Source: Geosiphon pyriformis (Eukaryota > Glomeromycota > Glomeromycetes > Archaeosporales > Geosiphonaceae). Taken from it: DNA of 64,000 nucleotides. The DNA is taken from the NCBI GenBank assembly GCA_016748015.1, contig JAAOMT010000752.1:408884-472883 (forward strand). The letters run 5' to 3'. This document shows, one piece after another, positions 1 to 13,615 of this stretch (its first letter is position 1; the number at the start of each line of letters is the position of its first letter). Below the pieces are notes generated by a model. That model did not search any database. It had not been told where the DNA came from and saw only the letters and a list, made by a program, of their open reading frames with translations. The position numbers were made by a program, and so were the translations under genes.

Positions 1-2820
1 ATCAATTATATTTCAATTAGAAATGCAAATTCTATTAATTAAATTTAAAAATATCCTACAAGATCTGAAACCAATTATCATAATCAAACATAATTTATAA
101 TTAAAAAAATTAAATCATACAAAAAAATATATAAATACTAAATAATTAAAAAAAAAGCAAAAAAAAACAACTTAAACATAAATTTTTTAGATAATATCTT
201 AAAACTGCTATAATAACTGTTTAAAACAATTCAACAATCTAAAATACCAATAGAAATTACAATTAATAAAAAAAGATATGATAGAAAAATACAAACAAAA
301 AAAAAAAAACAAAAATTTAACTAAAACTAAATGTTTTCAGTTTTACAAAAAATTAAAAGAAAAAAAAAATTACATATATCAAGACAATTGAGGAAATTAA
401 AAAAGCTTTATACAACTTAACTATAAAACCAAACATAAAAAATAAATATTAAATATTTTTACAAAATAGAAAAAAAACTTTTACTAATATACTAGTTTTT
501 TAAAATTAAAAAAAAACTAGATCTATAAACATCATATATAAACAACAACAAATAACTATTCAACAAAAATACTTTTTAACAAATAAAAAAATTATAAGAA
601 AAACAATATATTAACTATATTTAGTATTTAAATACTGTTTAACCATATTATTAAACAGTATTTTAAGCATAATTACAATAAACAACATTGAATAAATAAC
701 AAATTTTCAATTTTAAACATAATAAAAAACAATATTCAATATAATACTAAAATATTATATAAAAAAAACAATTTTTAAAAATACATATGATTTTACAGAA
801 GCTCAATTCTAAAAAAATAATGTTATCCAAATAAAAAAAACAATTTAAATAATTAGAAAAAAAATATAATTAATATGTAAAAACACAAAATAATGTAAAA
901 TAACATAAAATAACACAAAATAACAAAAATAATACAAAATAACACAAAATAATTAATATTAGCAAAAAATAATTAGTTATAACATAAAAAAACAAAACAA
1001 TAACTAAAATAACAAGTAATAATTAGCAACAGTAAACAATTAAAAACAATTTTATAGAACTAAAAAATATGTATAAAAAAGTAGTTTTAACAAATAGAAA
1101 CAAAACAGACCAAACAAAAATCAAAGTAAAATTTATATTTTATTTTTAATATTAGATTTTTTTTTATTAAATTTATATTTTTAACTTATAGAATAAAATA
1201 CTATTATTATAATTTAATTAATTATTTGTTTACTTTTATTTCAGATCAAATGCAATTAGCATAAATATTTTTGGAACTTTAATAACTTAGACTAATTATT
1301 CTTAATTATAATAATTAATAAATATCAACTTTTTTATTCTTTATTCTTTTTTTATTTTTTTATTTTTTTTTGTGAAACAACAACATTGAAAATTGATTAT
1401 CTGAAAATAGATTTTGTAATAGTTAAATAAAAAAAAAGTTCTACTTAAGTTTTAATATTAACTTTATCTTATTAGCTTACTAAGATAGTAAAAAAACATT
1501 ACTAAACTTTAGTAACTATACTTAATTAATTTGGAGATAAATATAACTACAACAATCTAACTATAAAAACACTATTTTTGTAACTTATAACCAAAAAACT
1601 TAATGAATAGAACTTTAAATTAAAAAATTTTCAAAGACTAATAATTAATTTAATTAATAAAGCCAATTTATCTGCTTTTAACCAGCTCTTATTATTTAAT
1701 AATAAGAATTAAATATTATATTTATATTCTATTAAGTTTATTTATAATAGTGTTTAAAAGTCTATTTTAAAAGTAAAAATAAAAATATTCTAAAAAAGTT
1801 TATAAAAAAACCATAACTAAAATATTTAATCAAATTTTTAACAATGTAATATTTTTAAATAAATTGTTATTACTATTTATTTTTGAGTAAAAACCAGTTT
1901 TAGTGTAAATTTTATAAGAAAAAATAATTAAATTTATATTTAAAACACAAAAACAAATTAAAATCAGATAATAAATTATTTAATTAAAGTATAATCAAGA
2001 TTTTTTAAAAAAATTATTGAAAAATATGGTATTCAAAAGTTTATTTTGAAAACAAAAATAAAGAAATTATAAAAAAGTTCATAAAAAAAACATAATTAAA
2101 ATATTTAATTAATTAAATACTATTATTGAAACCAAATTTTTAATAATATAATATTTTTTATTACTTAATTAATACTATAATAAAGACAAAATTAAGTAAT
2201 AAAAACTACCAACTTATTTGTTAAAATAAAACATAATGTAAAATATTAATAATATGTTTTTAAAAATTAGAATATATTAAAAAATTTAGAAAGCTAATAA
2301 TAAATATATAATATATTTTGAATATTAATAAAAATTATTTAGAGTTTTAAAAAAAGAAAAAAAAACCATATAAAAATAATAATTAATTATTTACTATAAA
2401 GCTATAAGAAAAAGTTGGTTTAATATAAAACTAATACTTTTTTTTAATTTATAAAAAACTTTATATATAGCTAAATTACATAAAATTTACATACTATTTT
2501 AAAACTATTTTAGATACATTAATTATTTATATATATTAAATTAATTAATTTAATTGTAAGCTTATTTAGCATATTATTTTTTTAGATGTTAGTATTTTAA
2601 ATAATTAGATTTAAATAAGTAAATTTAAAACTATAATTATAATCAATATAATCAAATATAAATTAATTGATTATATTTCTTAATAATTATTTTTAAATAA
2701 CAATTGCAAATCTGAAATATTAAACTGTATAAATAAGAACATATGAAAATTTTAAAACATAAAAAAATTTGTTGTTATTAAATTATATATATTAATGTTT
2801 TTTTAATTTGTCAAAATATT
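1..2820. other. AT-rich desert, no gene
   Basis: Extremely A+T-rich sequence with no open frame that resembles a protein. The only internal structure I see is a run of degenerate ~10-base units of the type ataacacaaa at about 880-952. It is probably fully decayed repeat DNA, but no element can be named. Confidence 0.7.
880..952. repeat. Degenerate ~10-bp tandem repeat
   Basis: Six to seven imperfect copies of a unit close to ataacacaaa follow one another. Copies differ by one or two bases and by small length changes. Confidence 0.55.
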
Positions 2821-3373
2821 TTTGAATTTAATTTAATATGATTTGCCAATTTTAGTTGTCAAGAGTGAGGAGTCTCATAGATATCTTGGTATTTTTTTGT
2901 CTTTTGAGAATCTGTCCAAGCCAAGCACAGTAAAAACTCACTCAGATATCAGATTTTTTGTCAATTTGGTTTTGAGAAAAGCAATTTCAAAGAAGCAATA
3001 TTTTTATTTAGTTTTAATTGTGCTTTAACCAATAATTATTTACAGAATTCAGCTTAGTTTTATTTTTAAAAGTGTCTGTATTAAGTAAGATACAATGGTT
3101 AAAAAGAGTCTAAAGATAAAAGCTGGCCTTCCTAAGGACTTTTTTAATAAAGCTTTTTATTATCCTTCATTGTATAACTTAAAATCTTTCAAATAATTGC
3201 AGACTGAATGCAAACTGGTTTTTGTGTTGGGTTTCTCAAATGTTAATAAGATTCTTAGTAGTTTATTCAATTATAGGTCTTTGGACCTGCAGATTTTGGA
3301 TTGGTTTCCTGTTCATCTATTGTGTCACTCTGTAAGATTGTAAATCAGTTCAATTAGCAATTTTTTAGCTAGT

Positions 3374-4288
3374 ATGATTTGGATTTTTTCAGATTGTAAT
3401 ATGTTCCTGGGCAATATTAATTTGTCTGCATTTTGCTTTTCTGATAACACTCTAATGTTTTTTGTTTTGGGAGATTTGATGTTTTATAATGTCTTATATT
3501 TACTTAGAAGGTTTGGAATTGCTTTTATTGAACAGTTGTATACCAAAAAAAATTTGATTTTTAATTGGAAAAATTTTTGTTGGAAGAAACTTGACCTGAA
3601 AGATCCAATTTCTGGCTGGTTTGGCTTAGCATATAATTTTTTGAATTGGAATTTTGTTTCTACTGAATCACCTGCTGTTTTCTTTTGGTCTTTGTTCATA
3701 TGTAATTCTGATAGTATTTCTGAGATAAATAGAGATTTTGTCATCTTTAGTCTGAAAGTATTTGATGTCTATACAGATAGGTCTCTAAAAAACTTGGGCA
3801 CACATGAAATGAGATGTGGAACTGCTGCTTATTTCTTTGATCTGAGTTTGGGTGTTGGCATTAAAGTTGAGAAACTGGTTTTATCTATGTTGACAGAATT
3901 GCAGGCAATTATTCTAGTTCTGAAGTGTATTTTTTTTGGCAGCACAGTTATAGTGTATTTAGACAGTCAAGCTGCCTTAGATGCTTGTGTTTTTGAGTCT
4001 ATTTTGGCTCTGTCTGATTATCATAATTAGTGTTAAATGGAATGACAAAGGGTTGTAATGTCTATTAAAGATAAAAGACTTAGCATTTCTTGGTATAAGA
4101 TCAAAAGGCATTTTGGTTTCTTAAACAATAAGCATACTGACAAACTGGCTGGCTTGGCTGCTGATTCTAATTTGGTGTTTTCTGTTCTGATTGATAATAA
4201 ATTTGTTAAGACTGGTAGAATAACTGTGTCTAATAATATTTGTTATCTTGCTTGGCATATTTATGGTGCTGTGTATTGTACATATTGA
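3374..4288 (+). pseudogene. RNase H domain remnant of LINE ORF2
   Basis: Two overlapping open pieces together cover an RNase H fold. The first ends in the segment around the second and third catalytic acids. The second begins after a stop at 4028-4030 and holds the C-terminal VKxHxGxxGNxxAD-like motif, here KRHFGFLNNKHTDKLAG. The order and spacing are those of the RNase H domain that follows the RT in this LINE family. The remnant cannot be translated as one protein. Confidence 0.8.
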
Positions 4289-5050
4289 AAGATCAAATCT
4301 AACTCTGGTGTTATTAACATAGATCTTGTTGGTAATATAGATTGGACTTGTATTTTTTCTGTTTGGCATCCCGATTCTTACATGGCAGCTGGATTTACAA
4401 ACAAGCCTATGGCCAGTCTGTGCTTATATTTTATAAAGACTGTGCACTACTGCCTACTAGTTGCTGTATAAAAACATTTGTATAATAAAGAGTATTTGAG
4501 TGTTGTGTGTCTTCATTGTGAAGAGGTAAAAAGTTTTGACTATTTTTTTGTGTGTCTGTTAGACTTTGCTATTTGTGGCAATTTGTTCACATTTTGTTTA
4601 GATTGGTGACATGTTGTATCTGATTTAATTCTGTCAGAGTTTCAGGTTTTACAGACAATCTCTTTGTGTATCTCTAATAATCATTTGTATACTATCTTAT
4701 ATAAAAGATTTTTGTTTAAAAATTGGTATTTGGAGATGATGTCAATTTTTGGTGATGTAAAGTCAGCTGGTAGAAATGTTATTGATTTTGTTTGTAGTAT
4801 AAAAGTTGCTTATCATACTAACATATAGTTGATTAAAGCTAAATATAAAGCATTTATAGAAAAGAAAGATTTATTTACACATGATAGCTTAGTGCCTTCC
4901 ATAGTTTGTGGTTTTTTATCTTTACTTTCTATTGGAGTTATTAGGTTGCTTGAATTAGCAAAAGCATTTGGTGTTTGCTTTGGATTCTGTAAACTCTGTA
5001 ATTTTTTTTCTGGTATTGATTGTGTAGTATTAGTTAAGATAAACTCATAG

Positions 5051-5173
5051 TGTTGCTCTGATTAGTCTGAATGACTGGTTATGTGTAGGAAATACATGAT
5101 TTGAGATTATTTAATTTAATGTATTGTGCTAAGTAGTATTTGGGTCTTGCTCATTAAATGAATAAAAAAAAAA
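5051..5173 (+). repeat. LINE 3' untranslated tail with poly(A)
   Basis: Begins directly after the ORF2 stop and ends in an A run. The same tail, about 70-75% alike by eye, closes the element at 8596-10837, so both belong to one family or to a family and its partner. Confidence 0.75.
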
Positions 5174-8100
5174 TTTAATTAAACAATTAAATTATGCCAT
5201 ATTTTTTTGTTATAATATTAATTATTTTTTTTATTTTTTATTTACTAACTAATTTTGTTAATTAAACATAATAATATAGGTCTTTTTTATATAATTTTAA
5301 TAATAATTTTTATAATATATGTTGTAATTTTTATATTAAAAAAACCATAAAAATTTCTGATAATAATATTCATAAAATATAATTACTTCTTAATATTAGT
5401 ATCTAAAAAATTGTATTTTTATTTATTTTTATTAGTCTGTTTCTTTATTAAACTTAATTATATATTTAAAAAACTATTTAAACTTACTAAAACAAAAATT
5501 ATTTTATAATTAATGTTAAAAAAGTTATAAGTGTTTAAAATATTATAATTAATTAAAGCATTATTTAATGAAATTAATATAATATATAATCTATAGTCTT
5601 TTTAATTCTTTAAAAATTATTTTAAATTGTTAATTTGGGCAAAAAAAATTTAAATAAAGTAATAATTAAACTATAATTTAAATATTTTTTGTAATTAATT
5701 AACTATTTAACTTTATTTTTATTAAAGTTATTATTTAAAATCATAAAAATACTCTTATTAATTGTTTTAGCAATAAGTAAATTAATTGTATTAGTCTAAT
5801 TTACATATACTTTTAAAGAAATATTTGCATACAATTCTAAAACTAAAGCAAAAAATTTGTTTTTAAATATTAATTTAATTAATAAAAAACATTTTAATAT
5901 CTTAATAATCTTAAAAATATGTTAAATTAATTTAATACTTATATTATTAACAATATTAAAACTCATATAACCAAATTTTAAACTTAAAGTAAATACAAAT
6001 TTTTTTTTAAATTTGTGTTTTAATTATAGTTTAATCTTACTTTTTAATTTATTTTTGTAATAATTAAGATTAAATAATTTAAACTATAATATTATTTAAT
6101 AATATTTAATTGTTTTGCCAAATTTTTTATATTTTAAACATAGTATATAGTAATTTTCTAAATAAAACTTATTATTAAAAAACAAAAATAAAGAAAAAAT
6201 CAGAACTAGTATATAATAAATTTAAGCTTCCTAAAACTAAATTAATAAAAACTTTTAAAATTATAAATTTAGTTTATAAACTATTGGTTTTAGAAGTAAA
6301 AATCTTAAAATTACTAATGTTTAAAAAAGAAAAATACTAATAAATAATAAAAATAACTTAAAAACCAACAATAAATAATATTAAAAAGATAAATTTGTAA
6401 AATATATTTAAAATCTAATTAAACTGTAACTTTAATAATTATTTAAAAACATTTATTCAGATATTTAATATTGAATCTAAATAAACAGAAAACTTAATAA
6501 TAATAATAAAAATTCAGTTTAGTTTTTTTAGAGCAAAGTTTGAATTATTTAATTTTTAGAAGAAAACTATTTAAGTTCAAAATTAATTGCTAAAAGTCAT
6601 TAAATAAACAATAAAATCTTTTTTTTTTACATACAAATAGACTTATTAGAAATAATTACTATTTAAAAAAACTTTTTAAAAACTTTTTTAAAAAATAATA
6701 AAATATTTTTAAAGAAATCATACTTTAATATAATATATTTAAACTGGTTATATTTTTTATAACAAATTATGTTTATTTTGACTTATAAAAAATTTATATA
6801 TTTAAATATTAGAATTATGTAAAACACTGATTTTAATTTACTTTTATATTTAAAGCATATAATAATATAATTTAATTTAATAGCAATATTAAATAAATAA
6901 TTAATAAAACATGTTTTTTTATTTATTTTATTTAATAAAATACTAAAATTATGGACAGTTGTATTTATATACAAAGAAAAAAAAAGTACTTTAAAACAAT
7001 TTCTAAACATTTAAGTATTGTAATTTTTAATGGTTTTGGTTATATACATTAAATTTTTTTTAATTGAAAAAGATTATTTAAAAATTAAAAAATCAGTTTG
7101 TCATAATTTAGCAAATTTTATTAAAGCTTTTTGTTATAATTTAATAAGCTGTAATTTAATTATTACTATTTGATTAAACTTAAACAAAACTGAGATAATT
7201 ATTTTTTTTAATATGTTTATAAAAATTTTTTTAATAACTATAATTTAATTTAAACAAATCTCTTATTTTTTAATATAATTATTTATTTTAATTCTTTTTT
7301 TAACAGCCAAAACCACAGTTCTATCTAAATTCTTTTTAATAGAAACATTAAATAAATAATTTTTTTAAATATTAAAAAAATAATAATTCTTTTAAATTTA
7401 TTAAAAGATAAAATTTTTTCTTGATAACTTATATTTTTGTTATAATTAATTTGTTTTTAATTACTAAAAAATTAATGTTCAATACAAAAAAATTTTGACA
7501 GAAACTTTTATAAATGTCTTTATTATTTTCAGATTATTTTATTTTTTTGTAAAAAAATATTGAAAAAAAAAGATATATTTTATTATTATTATTAGTGTTA
7601 TAAGTAAAAAAACTAAGAAAAAAATATTTATTACACTAATATTAATACGTTTGGTATTTAAAGTATTTAAAGCAGAACTTAAAAAACTTTTATTTTTTTT
7701 ATTATATCTGTAATTTTTTTCTGCTAAAAGAATACTATTATTTTTATTACTCAATTTTTTTTTATATTAAAAAATATATTAGTATTATCTAAAAGTCTAA
7801 TCAGAAACAGTTTTTTTTTATTACTTAAATATTTAAATATTATCTATTAAAACTCTTTTTTTTAAGAGAAAATACTACTTGCCAGATTATAAAAAAAATT
7901 TTTGTTTATCTATTTTTTGAACATATTATTGTCAAAAATAGTTATTAATTTTATTATAAAAATATTGTTTACTTGAAAAATTGTGAATATAAAATAAAAA
8001 CAAAATAAAAAAATAGCAGAAAAAAAACTTTTTTATTAAAATAAGCTTTTTAAAAAATTTGAAATAAATAAAAGAAAGAAGTTTTTTAATTATAATATAT

Positions 8101-8580
8101 AAAAATTGTATTATATATAATAATTTTTTAAATTAAAATAAATATGTTTTTATAAAAAATATATAACAAAGTAAATCTAAAATAATAAATAATAAAATTT
8201 ATAATAATCAATTATATAATATAAAATCTGTAATAAATTAGTAAAACTTGTAATAGATTAACAAAATTTGTAATAAATTAATAAAATTTACAATAAATAA
8301 AATAAAACTTATAATAAAATAAAAACCTATAAATTTTATAATTATATTAAATAAAATCTGTAATAAATAAATATTTTTTAAACACAACAGTATTTTTTAA
8401 AAGCAATTTAATTAAAAATATTATAAAATTAATTAAATTAAATAATATAACTTTGATTAAAAAATTCAAATAAATAATATTATTTTTATTAAAACAGATA
8501 AGCTTAAAAATAAAGATCTATATTTATTATATATATTATCTTTAAGAGCAGACTAAAAATAAAAAATAAAAATAATTTTT
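5174..8580. other. AT-rich desert, no gene
   Basis: No credible gene. Short open frames on the minus strand at 6783-7010 and 7539-7754 consist almost only of Asn, Lys, Ile, Phe and Leu and reflect base composition. A weak tandem repeat lies at about 8195-8370. Confidence 0.7.
8195..8370. repeat. Degenerate ~22-bp tandem repeat
   Basis: Repeated units close to aaaattgtaataaattaat, with frequent substitutions and small indels, follow each other for roughly eight copies. Confidence 0.5.
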
Positions 8581-8595
8581 TGTCTTTTTAATTTT

Positions 8596-10837
8596 ATGAT
8601 CACAATTAGACCAAAGAATAAAAAAGCTGCACCTAATATCTTTTCTGAGATATCTAATAAAATTTCAACCAGAAAAGCTTTTTTTATTGTAAAAGCAACT
8701 AGACAAAACGTTTTAAAAGTCTTTATTTAATCTAATAATCATGAAAAGCTGTTTTTGATAACTACTAAAGCAACTTTTTCATCTTTGGCTGGTTTTTTAT
8801 CAGTTAAAATTTTCTTAAAGAAACACACTTGGGTTAATCCCAGTGTTGTTTTTATTCCGATTAAGAGCCCAAAAGTTTTTAATAATAGACTTGTGAACAA
8901 GCTGGTTTTTCTTTCTTTAGCTTTAATACTTGATGCTGCTAGCACTATATTTTCAAAAAAAATGGTCAAAAAGACCAAAAGTTTAGAAAAGTAAAGGCAG
9001 TTGCTTGCCTTTGCTATTGATACATCAAATCCTTTTGTGGTTCCCAATGAGATCTTAGGTGAAATTTCTATAGTATTATCTAACATATTATCCAAGATGG
9101 ACCAAGATCAACTACTAGCTGTATTGCCAAATATGGTGTCTTCTGGCAGATTATTACTGGTTTTAAAAGCAAAACAATTATTTTCTGTGATGTTACCTAT
9201 TTTTGAGAACTGGGTTGACCAAATAGAAATAGAATCATTTTTTTCTCTGGTTTCTGATGCTGCTGCTAGTAGTACTTAAGAAATTATTACTAGTCATCCA
9301 AGATTTACTGAGTAAATAGTCTCTATTCTGGTACTTGGTATTACTTTCAAAATCAAATTAACTTATATTAAGGCTGTTTTTTAGTCTGTGTATGGTTTTT
9401 TGAGTGCAAAATCAGTTGTAAAAGATGGTGTAAAGCTCTTTTGTATAAAGTTTGCTTTCCAAAACTCTTTGGATGTTGCATTTTTGGTCAAGCTTACAAG
9501 CTTTATTTATCTTGCTATTCTTAAAATTGCCAAGTTTTTGGTAATTTTTGAGTCTGGCTCTTTTTTTGCTGTTATTATACTGTATAATGTGCCTTTAGGT
9601 ATGTTTATTGTTGACATTAAGACAGCTTTCAATGTTTTTGATATAATTACTTATGTTGTGCTGAAGTCTGTTGATATTTGGCAATATATGGTGGTTTATT
9701 TTGAGAAGTTAGACTTTGCTATGTCTGCTTTAAATCATTGATCAGTCTTGATAGACAAGAATAATATTAGAATCCTCTTCTTGATAAATCAAAATGAGAC
9801 TATTCTGTTTTATAATAGATTTAAGACCAAGTTAGTTAATCTTTCTTCTGGCTGCACTGCTTTTGAAATTAGTAATTTGATTTCTCAAGTTGGTGGCCGA
9901 ACATGTTTTATTTTTTACTCTCCTGATTCTAGTTGTTATATTCAGTTCTCAAGTAAATCTGAATGCTGTTGTATTTAAGACTAGTATACTGAGGAAATGT
10001 TGTATTTGGTAGAAAACTCCTAAAAATAAGTGCTGTTTTTAGTATTAAAATTTGAGTTATCTGGCTTTAAATTGTAAGGTGTCTTCACTTTTTTTTCCTA
10101 AAATTTTTAAAACTTTTATCTTTTGTATTGTTGATAGCAAGTCTTATGCCAATATTACTGCTCTTGTGCCTTTTGTGCTTTTTTGTTTTTCTGTTGGTTT
10201 GGTTTTATTTGTTGATATATTGGCTGATAATTTTGTAATTTCTTTTTGGTTGTCTTTTCTGGAGTCTAAGTTAACTAAACTTTCTGATTTGGTTAACTCT
10301 ATTGTTAAGTTTGTTGGTTTTATGGTCAAATTATTTGAACAATTTGTTAATAAAAATTTAATTTCAAGTAGTGTTCTTGGTCTTAGAATCAATGAAATTT
10401 TAGTGTATATAAGTATTTTTAGCATGACTGTTGATAAGCTGAAGCAAAAGATAATTGCTTTAAAAACTAAGTATAGCTATAAGAACATTAATATGTCTGG
10501 TCTTTATATAAGTTTGTTTTCTGTTGATGATAATATGTTTTTTAACTTAATGTTGCTTTGAAAACATAAATCTGCTGTTGTAAAGACTAATGACTTTAAA
10601 ACAGTTGAGTGGCTGATTAGTTTGGTTAGTAATAGTACTATATTGTTTAAAATTGTTTAAAAAATGTCTTTTTTGGATAAGTTTTCTTCTAAGACTTTAG
10701 CATAATGTATTTTTGATTGATCTGAGTGACTAGTCACGTGTAAAAAGTACATAATTAGTGCCTAGTTTAGATTACTTAGCTTGATGTATTGTACTAGGTG
10801 GCTTTTGGGCTGTACTTGTTAAGCAATAAAAAAAAAA
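8596..10837 (+). mobile_element. Decayed LINE copy carrying ORF1 followed directly by the shared 3' tail
   Basis: An ORF1 can be followed from an ATG at 8596 (ITIRPKNKKAAPN) through open pieces at 8755-8994, 9001-9279 (MDQDQLLAVLPNMVSSGR), 9388-9741 (RRM-like: KLFCIKFAFQ, WQYMVVYFEKLD), 9748-9978 (GCTAFEISNLISQVGGR) and 10052-10561 (LALNCKV, the end of a zinc knuckle). The CCHC knuckle just before 10052 is damaged: a Cys and the His position are changed. ORF1 of this kind binds nucleic acid in the LINE particle. After its last part the sequence enters the 3' tail at about 10700 and ends in ten A's at 10828-10837. There is no RT between them. The frame is broken many times, so the copy is dead. 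Confidence 0.82.
10700..10837 (+). repeat. LINE 3' untranslated tail with poly(A), second copy
   Basis: Matches the tail at 5051-5173: same order of motifs (gactagtcacgtg region, tgatgtattgtactagg, gggctgtacttgtt), same terminal aataaa plus ten A's. It follows ORF1 sequence here and ORF2 sequence there. Confidence 0.75.
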
Positions 10838-12430
10838 TTTGTATAAATACTTATATGTTTAAGATTAATATTTATAATATTATTATTATTTGCAATTAAT
10901 GAGTTTGTTTTTTCTAAACTTAATTTAAATACAAAAACTCGATTTTTTTAGGATTTATTTATTGTTAATAAGTTAATATTCAAAGCAAAAGACTTTTTAA
11001 ACATTAAAAACAATTTTTTTTAAGAAAAAAACAAATAGATATTTTCAGTTATATTAGTATTATCAAAATTAATCTGTTTTATTGGTTTATTATTAATAAA
11101 TAACTAATTTTGGTGTTTTTTAAAGTTAATTCATAAAATAATTAAGAATTTTTTACTTTTATTTAAAATAAAGTTTAATTTTTTAACCAATAACTTTTTA
11201 TCTTTATAATATTAGAGACAATATATTTATTATTATAAACATTATCTATTTTACTGTTTTAAAACACAAATTAATTCAAAAATACCACCAAGTTAGCTTT
11301 AACTAATAACATTTTATTAACAAAATTTTTTAAAAACAAGATTTTAGTATTGGATTTTTTTTATTTAATTCGCCAAATTCATATTTAATATTATTTTTTT
11401 TTAAAATAAAATATATTTTTTTGCTACTTTTTTGTTTATATTACTAATAAAAACACTTATCAAATTTAATTTTATAAACAAAAATATATTAAAAAAATAG
11501 CTTGAAAAAGACATTAAATAAAAATAAATAAATATAAGATTATTTTTCAAAAATATTAATTAATAGCCAAAAAATAAAAAATTAACTTTGTATTAATATT
11601 TTTTATATTTGTAATTTTATTTTTAATAATTAAAATATTTTTAAAAAAATTAATAAAAATCATTAATTTGTTAATATTCTAATTTTACTATTATAAAAAA
11701 TAGCAAGATAAAAAAAATTAATTATTATAAAAAAGTTTATATATTATATATTTAAAATTTACAAAACAATTTTTGTTTTAGATTATTATGCTTTAAATAT
11801 TTTCAACCTGTTTATTATAAAAAATAAAGTTAATACAAATAATTAACTAATCTAAAAAAGTTTTTATTTTGTTAGAATAAAAACAAAAAACTTAATAATT
11901 TATTAAATTATAAAGATAAATAAGAAAAGAGGCAAAAATTTGCAAAATTAATCATATAAACTTTATATATAAATTGTGGTACAAAAATTGGATTTAATTT
12001 TTTATTCAATAATAATTATTTATATAAAGTAAAATAAGTATTAGTATAAAAGAAATCAATTTTTTTAAGAGAATTTTCAAAAATCTTATTATTTTACTTT
12101 TAAAAATAAAAAATACATTAATTTTTGAATATATAGTTAGAAAATATAATTTAAAATTTTTAAGTTTTGTCGCAATTTTAGGGTTTTTATAGTAAAATAT
12201 ATATATGAAAATTTTCTAATTGGTTTTATTTTAATTTTTAAAGTAAAAAATATCAAGTTTCTAAAAAATGCTTTTAAGTAACCTTAAATTTTTGTTTTAT
12301 TTGAATAATTATTTATTGTAAGATAAAAAGTTAATTCAATTTTTCCTGTACCATATTGTATTTATTATAAAATAAATAATTCATATAAAACAATATTTTA
12401 TAATTAAATTAAATAACAAAAAATATTCAT
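10838..12430. other. AT-rich desert, no gene
   Basis: No open frame or repeat that I can name. Confidence 0.7.
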
Positions 12431-12439
12431 TTCTAGACT

Positions 12440-12712
12440 TTAACCTACATCAGGTTAAGTTCCCTCTAATTTCTTCTGCAGTAGTCCATTTAATGAATTA
12501 ACATCTCAACTATTTATAATTATTTCGGCAATACAAGGTGGAATAAGTGGGGGAATTAATCTTAGGTCTATTCTCATTCAAAATAGCCATTATAATAATA
12601 GGATCATGAGAATAATCATGAAAAGGAGGCTTTCCTGTTGCTAATTCCTATAATAACATGAAAAACCTATAAATATCACCAGCCAAAGTGAACTTTTCTC
12701 CTCTGAAAGAAT
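12440..12712 (-). pseudogene. Relic of a TKL protein kinase (C-terminal lobe fragment)
   Basis: On the minus strand this aligns by eye with the intact kinase at 16427-18324, in the part from the sequence just after the activation segment to the helix near the end of the C lobe. Shared blocks include the stretch for FTKAGDIYSYG, the one for TGKPPF and the one for IPPRIAEIIIT. Indels and stops break the frame. The 5' half of the domain is missing. A piece of the family's 5' flank lies right next to it at about 12830-12890, which suggests an internal deletion of a once complete copy. Confidence 0.75.
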
Positions 12713-12824
12713 GAAAATAGATAATTATTATTATTATTAGAAGATATTTCTGAAACTTTATTTAATGTACGTTTAGAGGCGAATTCTAGCACATGTATTA
12801 AGTTGTTTAACTATGTTCACATGG

Positions 12825-12895
12825 TTTAAAAAATGTCTTGATTCATCAAACTACCATTCGCCATAAATCATGCTAAAATTAATAAACAGGTTTGA
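12825..12895 (-). repeat. Fragment of the kinase family's 5' flank
   Basis: The stretch ttcatcaaactac...cgccataaatcatgctaaa corresponds to the flank upstream of the kinase at 18324 (about 18484-18520) and, inverted, to the flank of the kinase at 22081 (about 21862-21902). Confidence 0.65.
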
Positions 12896-13615
12896 CTATT
12901 TAATTCGATACGTAAATTTTACCTAACCTCCTATTTTTTCCCTCCACCGCAGATTTTGTTTAACCACCATAAAATTGAACTATGAAGTCTTTAAGCAATT
13001 TTGGCGCATCAGTTACCTAAATGCAACTCATCTAATTTAACATGATTGATTTTTATGCTAAAACGATATTAATGGCAATCATGTCATTCATTATCTTCAA
13101 TATAAAACAAAAATTGAAGTCTAAACACTAATTAGCGATAGAAAATACTTAAATTAGGTAACATTTTAAGTAGTCATCATTTAAAGTCTTTCTTTTTATA
13201 TGAATTTATTAAAAATTAGAATTTTAAGGTTTGTTGCTAAGTTAAGTATTTTTAAATAATTAAATTTAATATCTAATATATCACATGAGTGCAATCAAAA
13301 GCTTGGAAGAAATAATTGAAATAGTAAATCATTTTTATATTTAATTAATAGATATAGATATATATCTATATATTTCATTATAAACAAAATAACTAACTTA
13401 TTTAATTTAAAAATTTTTATTGTCAAATAAGAATACTGATAAAGGTTATTTTAAGGTGTAATTACAGATAGATTTAATGATTATATTTTATGTTTCACAC
13501 GAAAGCCACAAGTAGTTAGTTTACTATTGGTTGTTGTTTTTTGTTTTCGTCATACAAGAAATTGAACTGCTCCATTTATAATGAGACAATGGAAAACTTT
13601 TTTGGGGTCTTTCTG

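Larger units (their letters stand above)
2825..5173 (+). mobile_element. Decayed LINE fragment: end of ORF2 (RT tail, RNase H, C-terminus) and 3' tail
   Basis: This is the 3' part of a non-LTR retrotransposon whose ORF2 encodes endonuclease, reverse transcriptase and RNase H. The open pieces lie in order and are broken by stops and shifts. 2843-3028 matches the region after the RT (YLGIF, HSDIRFFVN). 3374-4030 carries an RNase H domain (YTDRSLKNLGT, TELQAI, DSQAALDAC: the D, E and D catalytic positions are visible). 4058-4288 continues it (IKRHFGFLNNKHTDKLAG). 4829-5050 is the C-terminal stretch (FGVCFGFCKLCNFFSGID). A tail of about 120 bases ends in aataaa followed by ten A's at 5164-5173. 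The family is recognised from Rhizophagus. The 5' part is missing, as expected for truncated insertion. The copy is not functional. Confidence 0.85.

Noticed and set aside
6783-7754. Two minus-strand frames (6783-7010, 7539-7754)
   Set aside because: Their composition is that of AT noise, with no conserved motif and no neighbours.
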